64,000 bases of DNA, taken from positions 1 to 64,000 of the forward strand of contig NZ_CANMAH010000004.1 in NCBI RefSeq assembly GCF_947495825.1, in the 5' to 3' direction. Of the stretch, positions 20,302-28,917 are shown one piece after another. The position numbers and the translations under genes are program-made. Within the stretch, counting starts at the first letter, position 1, and every line of letters begins with the position of its first letter. This DNA comes from an uncultured Psychrobacter sp. Lineage in GTDB: Bacteria > Pseudomonadota > Gammaproteobacteria > Pseudomonadales > Moraxellaceae. The notes beneath the pieces are model-generated. The model saw only the letters and a program-made list of their open reading frames with translations. It ran no database searches and was not told the origin of the DNA.

Positions 20302-20404
20302 ATACTTGAAATATAACGTATAATCTATACTTGAGTGACTAGATTTAGGTCACTCAAACTAGGCAATAGTATATTGATCGTCTCATACATTTAATAGGTA
20401 TTTT

Positions 20405-20992
20405 ATGTCTACACCCACTCCTACGCCAAGTTTTAAGCGTCAAGATAGCCAGCCATGGTATAAAAATTACATGGTAGTCATCTTTGTCATCGGTATGCCA
20501 GCCTTTGTGGTTATCGCTTGCCTCTGGTTTGTTTATTACTCTTATCAAATTCGTGACAGTGTGGTACGTGATGATTGGTATATGGACGGTAAGACGCTTT
20601 ATCACGATGTATCACGCGATAAGCTGACCTATGATCTAGACTTACGCGGCAAAATGCAATTTACCTCAGACGGTGACATCACTTTTTATCTCGATTATCC
20701 GCAGCAAAGCTTACAAACAGGCAAACTGTTAAATGGTGAACCACTTACCTATCCTGATACGTTAGAGCTTTCCATATCGCATGCAACGGATGTTAAAAAG
20801 GATCGAGATGTGGTACTAACGCACCAAGAAGGAAATAAATACAGTGCCAAAGTAGATATTGACTCAGTAAAAGCCAAGTACTATCTACAAGTAAGCAACG
20901 ATGGTAAAGACGACTGGCGTATGCAAGACGTTGCAAGACTGCCACGTTCAGAAGTCAGCTTTGATCCCCTGCCCGTGTTTGCCAAAAGCTAA
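20405..20992 (+). CDS. ccoH: FixH family protein (cbb3 assembly protein CcoH)
   Basis: Membrane-anchored protein required for stable assembly of cbb3 oxidase. One membrane helix (about 22-46) follows a short basic N-terminus, then DWYMDGKTL (59-67) as in FixH, and a strand-rich periplasmic domain of about 130 residues. Position directly after ccoG and 195-residue length agree with FixH/CcoH. A terminator follows, so ccoG-ccoH form a two-gene unit. Confidence 0.85.
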   Translation: MSTPTPTPSFKRQDSQPWYKNYMVVIFVIGMPAFVVIACLWFVYYSYQIRDSVVRDDWYMDGKTLYHDVSRDKLTYDLDLRGKMQFTSDGDITFYLDYPQQSLQTGKLLNGEPLTYPDTLELSISHATDVKKDRDVVLTHQEGNKYSAKVDIDSVKAKYYLQVSNDGKDDWRMQDVARLPRSEVSFDPLPVFAKS

Positions 20993-21023
20993 AATCAGTC
21001 TTAAATCGTTAATTTTAAATCAT

Positions 21024-21055
21024 AAAAAACCAGCTGATTAATAGCTGGTTTTTTT
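21024..21055 (+). terminator. Intrinsic terminator after ccoH
   Basis: Stem AACCAGCT/AGCTGGTT with flanking A and T runs (about 11 bp in all) and a 7-base loop; the A and T runs mean it may also serve the minus-strand ttcA. Confidence 0.88.
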
Positions 21056-21113
21056 GTGAGCGTCATATGGCTTGTGTCTTATGCTAACCAATTATGTCTA
21101 GTTAAATAGACAG

Positions 21114-22280
21114 CTAAATAACGGGGTTAATCGTAGGGATTTTTTGTGTAGAACGACTACTTTTTTTCTCTTTATCTAAAGCCATTGACTGCTTATGATC
21201 GTAATCAAATTTTGCATTAAAAGTCTGGGTCTCTGGTGCTATAGGCAGGCCAATCTCAGTAAGGCTATCAGTCTGTCCAGCTTGAATATTATCGCCTTCA
21301 AATAAACGCTTATTGTCGTCACGTTCGAGGCTTAATGTCTCAAAATCAAATAACTCACGATCTGCTAATTGCGATGGCGCGACGTTTTGCATTGCCTTAA
21401 AAATAGAGGCCAAACGCTGCGGGTGAGCATCATCCCATTCGCGCAGCATGTCATTGATGATGGCGCGTTGAAGATTGGTCTGACTACCGCATAGATTACA
21501 TGGAATGATAGGAAATTCTTTTAGACGAGCATATTCAATGATGTCTTTTTCTTCAACATAAGCGAGCGGACGAATAATCATATTTTGCTTATCATCGCTA
21601 AGCAGTTTAGGTGGCATCGACTTTAGAGCACCGCCATGGAACAGATTTAAAAAGAAAGTGGCCAACATGTCATCGCGATGATGACCTAAGGCTATTTTGG
21701 TTGCACCGATTTGTTTAGCAAAACCATATAACGAGCCTCGGCGCAGACGTGAACAAGCTGAGCAATAGGTCTTACCTTCTGGTACAACGCTTTTAACAAT
21801 GCTATAAGTGTCTTTTTCTAAAATATAGTGTGCAATGCCTTGCTCATTTAAATAAGCAGGTAAAATATCCTCTGGATATCCAGGCTGCTTTTGATCGAGA
21901 TTGACCGCGACAATATCAAAGCTTATCGGTGCGATGCGTTTCAATAGCAGCAAGATATCTAACAGCGTATAGCTATCTTTACCGCCCGAAACGCATACCA
22001 TCACGACATCACCATCTTCGATCATATTAAAGTCGCGAATCGCCCACGAGACTTGCCTACGTAGCTTTTTTTGTAATTTGCGAAATAATACAGACTCAGT
22101 ACGAGCTTGTCCGTCAGCTAAATCTCCAGAAGCAGATTCTGTAGTGATGTCAACATCAACGTCATCATACTCCATACTATAAGCATCAGTCTCTAAAGTA
22201 TGGCTATCTAAATGTGCTTTAGTCGGCACCTCGTCAAACTCAGGCATATTTTTTGGCGTAAATAAGGTCGCTGCGGTCAT
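21114..22280 (-). CDS. ttcA: tRNA 2-thiocytidine(32) synthetase TtcA
   Basis: ATP-dependent enzyme that thiolates cytidine 32 in tRNA. It carries the PP-loop SGGKDS (98-103), a CxxC pair Cys173/Cys176 ([11 protein letters not shown]), the [16 protein letters not shown] region near 198-213, and Cys261/Cys264 ([10 protein letters not shown]); these cysteines bind the 4Fe-4S cluster. At 388 residues it is longer than the roughly 311 of E. coli TtcA, with about 60 extra acidic residues at the N-terminus and a polar extension after about residue 310. The ATG at 22280 has only a weak ribosome binding site, so a later start would remove part of the N-terminal extension. Confidence 0.93.
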   Translation of the reverse strand: MTAATLFTPKNMPEFDEVPTKAHLDSHTLETDAYSMEYDDVDVDITTESASGDLADGQARTESVLFRKLQKKLRRQVSWAIRDFNMIEDGDVVMVCVSGGKDSYTLLDILLLLKRIAPISFDIVAVNLDQKQPGYPEDILPAYLNEQGIAHYILEKDTYSIVKSVVPEGKTYCSACSRLRRGSLYGFAKQIGATKIALGHHRDDMLATFFLNLFHGGALKSMPPKLLSDDKQNMIIRPLAYVEEKDIIEYARLKEFPIIPCNLCGSQTNLQRAIINDMLREWDDAHPQRLASIFKAMQNVAPSQLADRELFDFETLSLERDDNKRLFEGDNIQAGQTDSLTEIGLPIAPETQTFNAKFDYDHKQSMALDKEKKSSRSTQKIPTINPVI

Positions 22281-22571
22281 AAACTACTCAGTATCTTTAC
22301 AAAGGTGATTTGGCGATAAAGCAATTGATAGTAAAACAAGGCGTAATAACGTATTACTACTAATGTGCTAAAAGCAGCAGCGATTATAACAAAAAATGCT
22401 AACAGTTTGAAAAGATGAGATTAAATTACTAGGTTTAATATTATAAAATTTCACGCGCGCCGTATTTGTTACTGATATAACTGTAAAGGCTTTATGACTT
22501 TTATAGATATATAATAGTAGCCGTAACTTTGTTAAAATGGCCGTTTTCGCAACTCAATACTAGACACTACT

Positions 22572-23369
22572 ATGACTGAAATTACCCCGCAATCCGACCT
22601 CATCCGTTCAGCATCTAACCCTTCTTCAGATACGCTTCATCAAGAGCAAAATGCTGTCGTCTTGTTATCAGGTGGGCTTGATTCGGTCACTTGTTTGTAC
22701 TGGGCAAAGGCTCGTTATGCTTGTGTCACCGCAGTCAGTTTTAATTATGGACAGCGTCATAACAGTGAGCTCGTTGCAGCAAAAGCGATTGCTAAAACAG
22801 CTGCGGTGAATCACCGCATTATTGATATCGATATCGCACAGCTGGGTGGTTCGTCGTTAACTGATCACAGTATGACTGTCCCTGATGGGGATGCAGACAA
22901 ATTCCCTAATAAGAAACACGATAAAATTGATAACGATGCCATTCCAAATACTTATGTACCTGCACGTAATACCATATTCTTATCTTATGCGTTGGCGGTT
23001 GCCGAAGTCACTGCTGCCAACCATATTGTTATTGGCGTTAGCTCAGTAGATTATTCTGGCTATCCTGACTGCCGTCCTGAGTACATCAACGCTTTTGAGC
23101 ACATGGCAAACCTTGCAACCAAAGCTGGCGTTACAGGTCATCGTTTAAGCATTCAAACACCTTTGCAAGAATTGTCTAAAGCTCAAACGATCGAGCTTGG
23201 ATTAACGCTTGGTGTTGATTATGGACAGACCATTTCTTGTTATCAAGCAGATAAAGATGGCCTTGCTTGCGGTATGTGTGACAGTTGTGCGCTACGCCGT
23301 CAAGGTTTTGCTCAAGCTGGGGTTGCTGATCCTACGCATTATCAGACCCAGTATCTACGTCCTGAGTAA
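22572..23369 (+). CDS. queC: 7-cyano-7-deazaguanine synthase QueC
   Basis: Makes preQ0 from 7-carboxy-7-deazaguanine with ATP and ammonia, an early step of queuosine biosynthesis. The PP-loop SGGLDS lies at 33-38, the substrate-site segment [11 protein letters not shown] at 126-136, [12 protein letters not shown] at 159-170, and the zinc-binding cysteines are Cys223, Cys233, Cys236 and Cys239 (CGMCDSC). An N-terminal extension of about 25 polar residues is of unknown use. No riboswitch was seen upstream, in contrast to yhhQ elsewhere in this window, which imports queuosine precursors. Confidence 0.95.
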   Translation: MTEITPQSDLIRSASNPSSDTLHQEQNAVVLLSGGLDSVTCLYWAKARYACVTAVSFNYGQRHNSELVAAKAIAKTAAVNHRIIDIDIAQLGGSSLTDHSMTVPDGDADKFPNKKHDKIDNDAIPNTYVPARNTIFLSYALAVAEVTAANHIVIGVSSVDYSGYPDCRPEYINAFEHMANLATKAGVTGHRLSIQTPLQELSKAQTIELGLTLGVDYGQTISCYQADKDGLACGMCDSCALRRQGFAQAGVADPTHYQTQYLRPE

Positions 23370-23703
23370 ATTTAGACATTTAAGTTGTATTGCATACTTA
23401 AATCTATGTTTGCATAGTTCTATCCAAATGATGTTTTATCTAAATGATGTTTTATCCTCAAAGCATGTAGCATAAAAGCGACAAACATAAGCGTAACATT
23501 TAATTGCATCAACACAGCAAGCGTATGGTGTTCATTAATGGCTATAATTGTTATGGTATGATTCCTTATGCTCATACTAGATGTCGTTTACAAATAATAG
23601 TATAAATGATAGATAAATTTTTTAGTTAATGTCTAGCTGACAACAGTATTATCCATTTAGCGTCTGTTTTATTGACGCTGTATTTATTTATAAGAGAATA
23701 TAT
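23370..23703. other. Intergenic region with a short tandem repeat
   Basis: About 330 bp after queC. A 15-base unit, AAATGATGTTTTATC, occurs twice with a 16-base period (23426-23440 and 23442-23456). Nothing else is recognised; it should contain the promoter of the next small gene. Confidence 0.5.
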
Positions 23704-24033
23704 ATGAAGCTATTAAAAGTACTACCCTTAGCATTAATCGGTTTGGTCGCTATGCCGCAAGCAAACGCTACTGATATTAAGCAAAACAACATCAATCAAT
23801 GTGTTACTGGTGCGGTCAAATATAAAGTCGCTGATAAGAGCACCGCCACCAAACTCTGTAACTGTACCATCAATGTACGCAGTAAAATGACGATTGGTCA
23901 GATGTGGGAAATTGAAAGCTACGCGCAAGATAAAAAGGACCCATCGGGTCTACCTTATGTAAAAAAGATGCAAAAAGATTTGCAGCAGTGCACCAAAGGT
24001 TTGGACTTAAAGCAACCGCAAAAGCCTGCGTAA
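23704..24033 (+). CDS. Small secreted protein of unknown function
   Basis: A 109-residue protein with a clear Sec signal peptide (lysines, hydrophobic core LLKVLPLALIGLVAM, cleavage probably after ANA at about residue 22). The mature part is basic and has four cysteines (CVTG, CNC, QQC) that could form two disulfides in the periplasm. I recognise no family beyond small cysteine-bearing periplasmic proteins common in Moraxellaceae. AAGAGA precedes the ATG, and a terminator follows directly, so it is a single-gene unit. Confidence 0.7.
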   Translation: MKLLKVLPLALIGLVAMPQANATDIKQNNINQCVTGAVKYKVADKSTATKLCNCTINVRSKMTIGQMWEIESYAQDKKDPSGLPYVKKMQKDLQQCTKGLDLKQPQKPA

Positions 24034-24056
24034 CCTAGTCACTAAATGCGTATAAT

Positions 24057-24086
24057 AAAAAGACTGGCAGATGTCAGTCTTTTTTT
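24057..24086 (+). terminator. Intrinsic terminator
   Basis: Perfect 10-bp stem (24057-24066 with 24075-24084), 8-base loop, followed by T residues; 23 bp after the small secreted protein gene. Confidence 0.88.
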
Positions 24087-24197
24087 GCTAAAAAATGAAC
24101 AACATACAAAATTTATCAATCACTTTTATTAGTTTGACTATAATAAGTTAACTGATATTGACGACAACTTTGGATTTAACAAGATAAGGAAGTTAAG

Positions 24198-24695
24198 ATG
24201 GCAAAGCCAGCAACAGTAAGCATTACCCTACCAGATTTTCCAGTAGCAATCGTTCGCAATCTCGATGGCCACTTGATTCATGACGATATTAGTTTAAAAG
24301 AGCTTGTACAGCATACCGATAAAGGACTCATTCTTTACTTTTATCCCAAAGACGACACCCCTGGTTGTACCACGCAAGCGACAGAGTTTACAGAACATTT
24401 AAATGTTTTTGACAAGCTTGGCTATGATATCGTTGGTGTATCGCGAGACAGCGTTGAGTCTCATAAGAAATTCATCACCAAGTACGATCTGCAAATTCCG
24501 CTAATTAGCGATAGTGATGAAAAGCTATGCCAGTACTTCGATGTCATTAAAGAAAAAAACATGTACGGAAAAACTACTATGGGTCTTGTGCGTTCAGTAT
24601 TTGTATTTGATAAGGATGGGACACTGACCCATGCACAGCGCAACCTAAGAGCAAAAGGTTATACTGAGCGTTTGTTGGATACGCTAGGCGCGTAA
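24198..24695 (+). CDS. bcp: Thioredoxin-dependent peroxiredoxin, Bcp/PrxQ type
   Basis: Reduces hydrogen peroxide and organic peroxides using thioredoxin. The peroxidatic Cys57 lies in YPKDDTPGCTTQATEF, the signature of the Bcp group, and VSRDSVESHKKFITKY and LVRSVFVFDKDG follow as expected. Many Bcp proteins have a resolving cysteine five residues after the peroxidatic one; here that position is Ala62, and the only other cysteine is Cys111. It may be a one-cysteine type or use Cys111. AAGGAAG precedes the ATG, and a terminator follows. Confidence 0.92.
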   Translation: MAKPATVSITLPDFPVAIVRNLDGHLIHDDISLKELVQHTDKGLILYFYPKDDTPGCTTQATEFTEHLNVFDKLGYDIVGVSRDSVESHKKFITKYDLQIPLISDSDEKLCQYFDVIKEKNMYGKTTMGLVRSVFVFDKDGTLTHAQRNLRAKGYTERLLDTLGA

Positions 24696-24735
24696 TCGCT
24701 TTGATTGATATTATTTGAACAATAAATAAGAGTAC

Positions 24736-24788
24736 AAAAAGCCTTCCGAGCACTGATAAATGCTATCAGTATTAAGAAGGCTTTTTTT
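24736..24788. terminator. Terminator between bcp and DUF1501 gene
   Basis: Long hairpin: an 11-bp AAAAAGCCTTC/GAAGGCTTTTT stem enclosing a smaller inner stem (CTGATA and TATCAG), with T run. It stands between convergent genes and has A and T runs on both sides, so it can work in both directions. Confidence 0.88.
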
Positions 24789-24814
24789 GTTTTCATCATT
24801 TAACTGATAAGCTA

Positions 24815-26197
24815 TCAGTTTCTCATAAAGCCTAAATCTTGGTTATTAAAGTTACGAATATTGGGCGCAATCAAGCTCAAATCACTATTTGGTACACCAA
24901 ACCATTTGGCCAAAGTGGCTGAATATTGATCGATAGACGTCGTGGGTAGCATCCGGCCTTGGCCTGTGTCTTCTGCCGTATTAAGTCCAATTTCAGGACT
25001 TTGTCCATAAAAGTCTCTACCATTAACTGCCCCGCCCATAATCATATGATGACTACCCCAGCCATGATCAGAACCATCACCATTACTACTAAATGTACGT
25101 CCAAAGTCTGATGCGGTAAAGGTGGTGACACTGTCAGTCACATTTAATTCTTCAGTCGCCTCATAGAAGCTTGCTAAAGCATCATCAACCAAAGACATCT
25201 GTTTGCTGTGCCGACTTAATAAGCTTGAATGCGTATCAAAGCCTTTAAGACTCACAAAAAACACCTGTCTTTTTACACCAAAATGGCCACGCGCTTTGAT
25301 AAGCTTTGCCACAACCTCTAGCTGCTCAGCTAAAGAATTATTGGCTGAAAATTGTGTTTTTAGCTCTCCGGCACTTTTTAATGCCGATGACATTGTGCTT
25401 TCAGCTTCTATGGAACGTAATGTGACTTCATTAATATGGTTTTCCATAATATTGTTACGACTTGAGGTAATAAGCTCTTTAAAAGCGCGTGCACACTCTT
25501 TTGAACCATAAAGTCTGGCGTTTTCTTTGGCTGGTGGAATAGGAATGATACCGTCTGTTCCGATATTAAGAGGAACTGTTTTATCTCCTGTCAAAAATAG
25601 AGAGTTGTTAGCTGTACTCACACAAGAAAACATGGCTTGTGAGTTTTGATTCAAAATAAGATCACCAATCTTTCCACCCCAGCCTTCCTTAAAAGCGGCA
25701 GAAGAAGTGCTTTGCCAAATCTTTTTCTGTGTAGAGTGGGAAAATAGCATGTTTGGCAAAGGGACTGTTTTTTTGTTGAACTCATCTAATGAGGTTGGTT
25801 GAATCAAAGTACCCACATTTTGTAAGACTGCCAGTTTTTTTAGATGAAACAAGCTATTTAAACGTTGAAGGTTTGGATGAAAGCCCCATTTTAGACCATT
25901 TGCTAAACTTGATGATGGTATCAGTGGTAAGACTTTTGACTGGTCTATAGCGATACTTTGACGCACGTCTTTATAAGTTCTGTAATTCTTTGAATCGATA
26001 GGAATAAGCGTATTGGCTTGGTCATTACCACCATCAAAAAACACACAAACCAATGCTTTATAGTCTGTAGCCGTTTGAGCGGCAGCTTCAGCCATACCCA
26101 TCAAATTTATGGTGACAGGATTGGCCACGCCTGCTGCGGTTAGATATCCTAAACGCTTTAAAAATGCTCTTCTTGATAATTCGCTCATAGTAGTCAT
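24815..26197 (-). CDS. DUF1501 domain-containing protein, Tat-exported
   Basis: Protein of the DUF1501 family (sulfatase/alkaline-phosphatase-like fold), 460 residues. The N-terminus carries a twin-arginine signal SRRAFLKRLG (8-17) with a hydrophobic core and AAQ-type cleavage region near residue 41, so it should be exported folded to the periplasm. VCVFFDGGNDQANTLIP (49-65) and TASDFGRTF and DHGWGSHHMIMGG near 355-385 are family motifs with possible metal ligands. The gene lies 18 bp downstream of the DUF1800 gene, an arrangement widely seen; the joint function is not known. Confidence 0.85.
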   Translation of the reverse strand: MTTMSELSRRAFLKRLGYLTAAGVANPVTINLMGMAEAAAQTATDYKALVCVFFDGGNDQANTLIPIDSKNYRTYKDVRQSIAIDQSKVLPLIPSSSLANGLKWGFHPNLQRLNSLFHLKKLAVLQNVGTLIQPTSLDEFNKKTVPLPNMLFSHSTQKKIWQSTSSAAFKEGWGGKIGDLILNQNSQAMFSCVSTANNSLFLTGDKTVPLNIGTDGIIPIPPAKENARLYGSKECARAFKELITSSRNNIMENHINEVTLRSIEAESTMSSALKSAGELKTQFSANNSLAEQLEVVAKLIKARGHFGVKRQVFFVSLKGFDTHSSLLSRHSKQMSLVDDALASFYEATEELNVTDSVTTFTASDFGRTFSSNGDGSDHGWGSHHMIMGGAVNGRDFYGQSPEIGLNTAEDTGQGRMLPTTSIDQYSATLAKWFGVPNSDLSLIAPNIRNFNNQDLGFMRN

Positions 26198-26215
26198 TCG
26201 CTTTTAGTCGTCTTT

Positions 26216-28354
26216 TTATTTTTGCACAAGATAATCTGGACTAACCATAGTCATAAACACAGCCAAATGAATGCGATTTTCTTTCCAGCTTGGAGTATCA
26301 TCAGTCAGTGCTCTTAAGGCAGACTTTATCAACCCCATCGTTTTAGGTGACATCTGACCACCACATAAGATGAGATTTAAATGATCTACTAACTCTTCAG
26401 GTTTATTATATAGTTTCATCTCTGTTCTATAATCTGGTGCTATCTCGATAATAGTTTCAATAAACCCATAAAAAATGCCCTTTTCGATCACACGTTTTAT
26501 ATGGTTGATATAACCTACCGTGGAAGTCACGTTATGCAGCTGAAGCTCTGGCGCTACTATTCCATTATCGATAAATGCATCTGTATTAGGCGCATAATCA
26601 ATATCAAAAAAGTTAAATACTGATGGCGCTCGAAGAGGACTTTGATTTAAGTACCATTTTCTATTACTGGTATTGCTTATCTTCCATTCGCCCGATATGC
26701 TTTGGCGATTACTAAAAGTATGAACCCACTGAACTAGCCTGAGCATAGGTTCACGTACCTTGCCAATTGTCGGCGTATTATCAGGAAGATTACGAGCTTC
26801 TGAATCTGTCAAAATAGCCGTCAACACTGACTGTAGATTACCGCGCTCACCGTTATCGTTACTATTAAAAACAGTAGCCACTCGTCTTATATAATGAGGA
26901 CTAGGGTTACTGGTAACCAAACGCTGGATAAGCTGTTTTGTGATAAAAGGTGCAACGTTAGGATGATTAAACAACGTGTCTATTACAATCTCTAAAGCTT
27001 GCTCACCGCTAGACCCTTCAGGCACGATAACACCAAAGAAACTCGTACTACGAGTATCATGCCGACTCGCTATATTAATCATGGGATTGCGCGTGAATTC
27101 AGTGTAAGTGATCGACTTATCAACGTTGGATCTATTGTCTACTGTCCATCCAGTTAAAGCTTGAGCAATGTTGCTGACCGTCTCTTGACTATAAGTTTCT
27201 ATCGGCTTGCCATTGTGCAATTTGGGCGTGCCATCAATATTTAACTCAACCAATCCGATAGTAAACAACTGCATGATTTCTCGAGCGTAATTCTCGTCTG
27301 GTCTGCGCCCTTTACTGTTGGCTTTTCTACTATGTCTTAAGTCGAGATAAGCGCCCATACCCATATTTAGGGTAACAGCCTTTAACAGATCTCTAAAATT
27401 TCCAAATGCATGTTCGTTGAGTACATCCCAGTAAGCAGCAACCGCAAACGATTTGTGCGGCAGACCCAAACCTACAGAGGACATGACCAGTATTTCTGAT
27501 AGCGATATGGCCATACGCTTACGCAAGGTATCTTTAGCAGACAATAACTGTTGCCACGACATCCAGTCTGCAGACCAAGTTGAATAACGATGTTTTGCAG
27601 TATTGTATCCTTCGTTTAGCAACCAGTTGTATCCGCTAATACCGCTACGCATAGAAAACTGATTGGCCAGCCATTGATTTATACCAATGCTTTTAAGGTC
27701 TTCAATCTCAGCTTTAGTAGATGAGAATTGTGCCTGCTGCAAAAATCTAGCAGCATTGATATCATTTAACGGCTCTATATTCACTATATTATCTACCGGT
27801 GTACTGGTGGGACTAGAGATAGATGCATCGGAACCTGCCGTATTAGAACCTGCCGTATTAGAGCCTGCCGTATTAGAGCCTGCCGTATTAGAGCCTGTCG
27901 TAGTAGAGCCTGTCGTAGTAGAGCCTGTCGTAGTAGAGCCTGTCGTAGTAGAGCCTGTCGTAGTAGAACCTGTCGTAGTAGAACCTGTCGTAGTAGAACC
28001 TGCCGTATTAGAACCTGCCGTACTAGAGCCTGTCGTACTAGAACCTGTCGTATTAGAGCCTGTCGTAGTAGAACCTACCGCATTAGAGCCTGTCGTAGTA
28101 GAACCTGCCGTATTAGAGCCTGTCGTACTAGAGCCTGTCGTACTAGAGCTGGCCGCACTGGAGCCGCTTGATGAACCACCTCCTCCGCAACCAGCGAGGA
28201 ATAATGCCATAGAAGCTATAGCAGGGTGTTGCATCTTAATAGGGTGAAATGTCTGCTTATTACCAAATTTTTTAAAATAGGTTTCTTTTGCGACCTTAGT
28301 ATGAGTCCTTTCACTAGCTGTGGATAAAGACATTCTTTCGATCAAGTCTTCCAT
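26216..28354 (-). CDS. DUF1800 domain-containing lipoprotein with G/S/T pentapeptide repeats
   Basis: 712 residues. Residues 41-56 look like a lipoprotein signal ([10 protein letters not shown], lipid Cys56), but 40 residues precede it; an ATG for Met41 is possible, although AAGG seven bases before the ATG at 28354 supports the long form. After a glycine/serine stretch come 21 pentapeptides of the types [10 protein letters not shown] and GSSTT (about 65-170), a flexible linker encoded by a 15-bp minisatellite. The DUF1800 domain fills the rest: [11 protein letters not shown] near 204, [21 protein letters not shown] near 345 (split: [21 protein letters not shown]), LMQLF and [15 protein letters not shown]. 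It precedes the DUF1501 gene in one operon. Function unknown; probably envelope-attached. Confidence 0.83.
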   Translation of the reverse strand: MEDLIERMSLSTASERTHTKVAKETYFKKFGNKQTFHPIKMQHPAIASMALFLAGCGGGGSSSGSSAASSSTTGSSTTGSNTAGSTTTGSNAVGSTTTGSNTTGSSTTGSSTAGSNTAGSTTTGSTTTGSTTTGSTTTGSTTTGSTTTGSTTTGSNTAGSNTAGSNTAGSNTAGSDASISSPTSTPVDNIVNIEPLNDINAARFLQQAQFSSTKAEIEDLKSIGINQWLANQFSMRSGISGYNWLLNEGYNTAKHRYSTWSADWMSWQQLLSAKDTLRKRMAISLSEILVMSSVGLGLPHKSFAVAAYWDVLNEHAFGNFRDLLKAVTLNMGMGAYLDLRHSRKANSKGRRPDENYAREIMQLFTIGLVELNIDGTPKLHNGKPIETYSQETVSNIAQALTGWTVDNRSNVDKSITYTEFTRNPMINIASRHDTRSTSFFGVIVPEGSSGEQALEIVIDTLFNHPNVAPFITKQLIQRLVTSNPSPHYIRRVATVFNSNDNGERGNLQSVLTAILTDSEARNLPDNTPTIGKVREPMLRLVQWVHTFSNRQSISGEWKISNTSNRKWYLNQSPLRAPSVFNFFDIDYAPNTDAFIDNGIVAPELQLHNVTSTVGYINHIKRVIEKGIFYGFIETIIEIAPDYRTEMKLYNKPEELVDHLNLILCGGQMSPKTMGLIKSALRALTDDTPSWKENRIHLAVFMTMVSPDYLVQK
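27831..28145. repeat. 15-bp coding minisatellite, 21 tandem copies
   Basis: Unit on the plus strand is GARCCTGYCGTAVTA, repeated exactly head to tail 21 times (315 bp), with a degenerate further unit at 28146-28160. It encodes pentapeptides in the DUF1800 protein. Copies fall in blocks (four nearly identical units, then seven identical ones), the mark of recent expansion by slippage or unequal recombination. Because 15 is a multiple of 3, copy number changes alter linker length but not the frame. Confidence 0.95.
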
Positions 28355-28917
28355 GCAATTGCCTTGAGTAATAGGGTTAGATATGTTTCTTAATCTCTAG
28401 TTACATCGATATGGCAAAATATCGATAACACCTACAAAAGACTCAAAAATTGACAGATAACTTCTAGTTTCAGTGCGTTATGAGCTAAGGCGCGCTCTCA
28501 AAAAAGGCCCAGAAATCTATGTAAATATCTGTTCTATTTTTAACCTGTCTTACCAACTTGTGTCTATTTAATGTAACAAGAGTAAGGTTTTTAACTATGT
28601 CAATAAGAAAATTTTATGAACTTGGTTAAAATTTATGCAATTTATATACCAAGACCATAAACTCCTAATTAGCATTACCCTATTTTCTAGACACGTTTTA
28701 AGACTTTTTGATAAGGAAGAAACCGTGTTTACTGGTTTTAATTGCTAATTCTTTAGAATTACTTATTCTGTCTGAGCAGGTAACTACACATTTTTGCAAC
28801 AGCTTGCTACGTATAAATAAAGGCATCACGTGTAGATAGGCTTTAATATTAAAGCCTACTATTTAAAATAATAGATCGTTAAATGTGGTTATGAATAATC
28901 AATTAATTGAGGATAAT
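28355..28917. other. Intergenic region between divergent DUF1800 and flavoprotein genes
   Basis: About 560 bp, very AT-rich, between divergent genes; should contain both promoters. I see no strong hairpin or repeat and no small coding frame with a ribosome binding site. Confidence 0.4.

Noticed and set aside
22281..22571. Possible preQ1 or preQ0 riboswitch before queC
   Set aside because: No sequence with the P1 stem, C-rich loop and A-rich tail was found there.
27831..28145. Tandem repeats as a CRISPR array
   Set aside because: Units are 15 bp with no spacers and lie inside a coding gene.
27687..28247. Plus-strand open frame of 186 codons rich in VVEP repeats
   Set aside because: It is the antisense of the DUF1800 minisatellite; the 15-bp period keeps all frames open, and there is no ribosome binding site.
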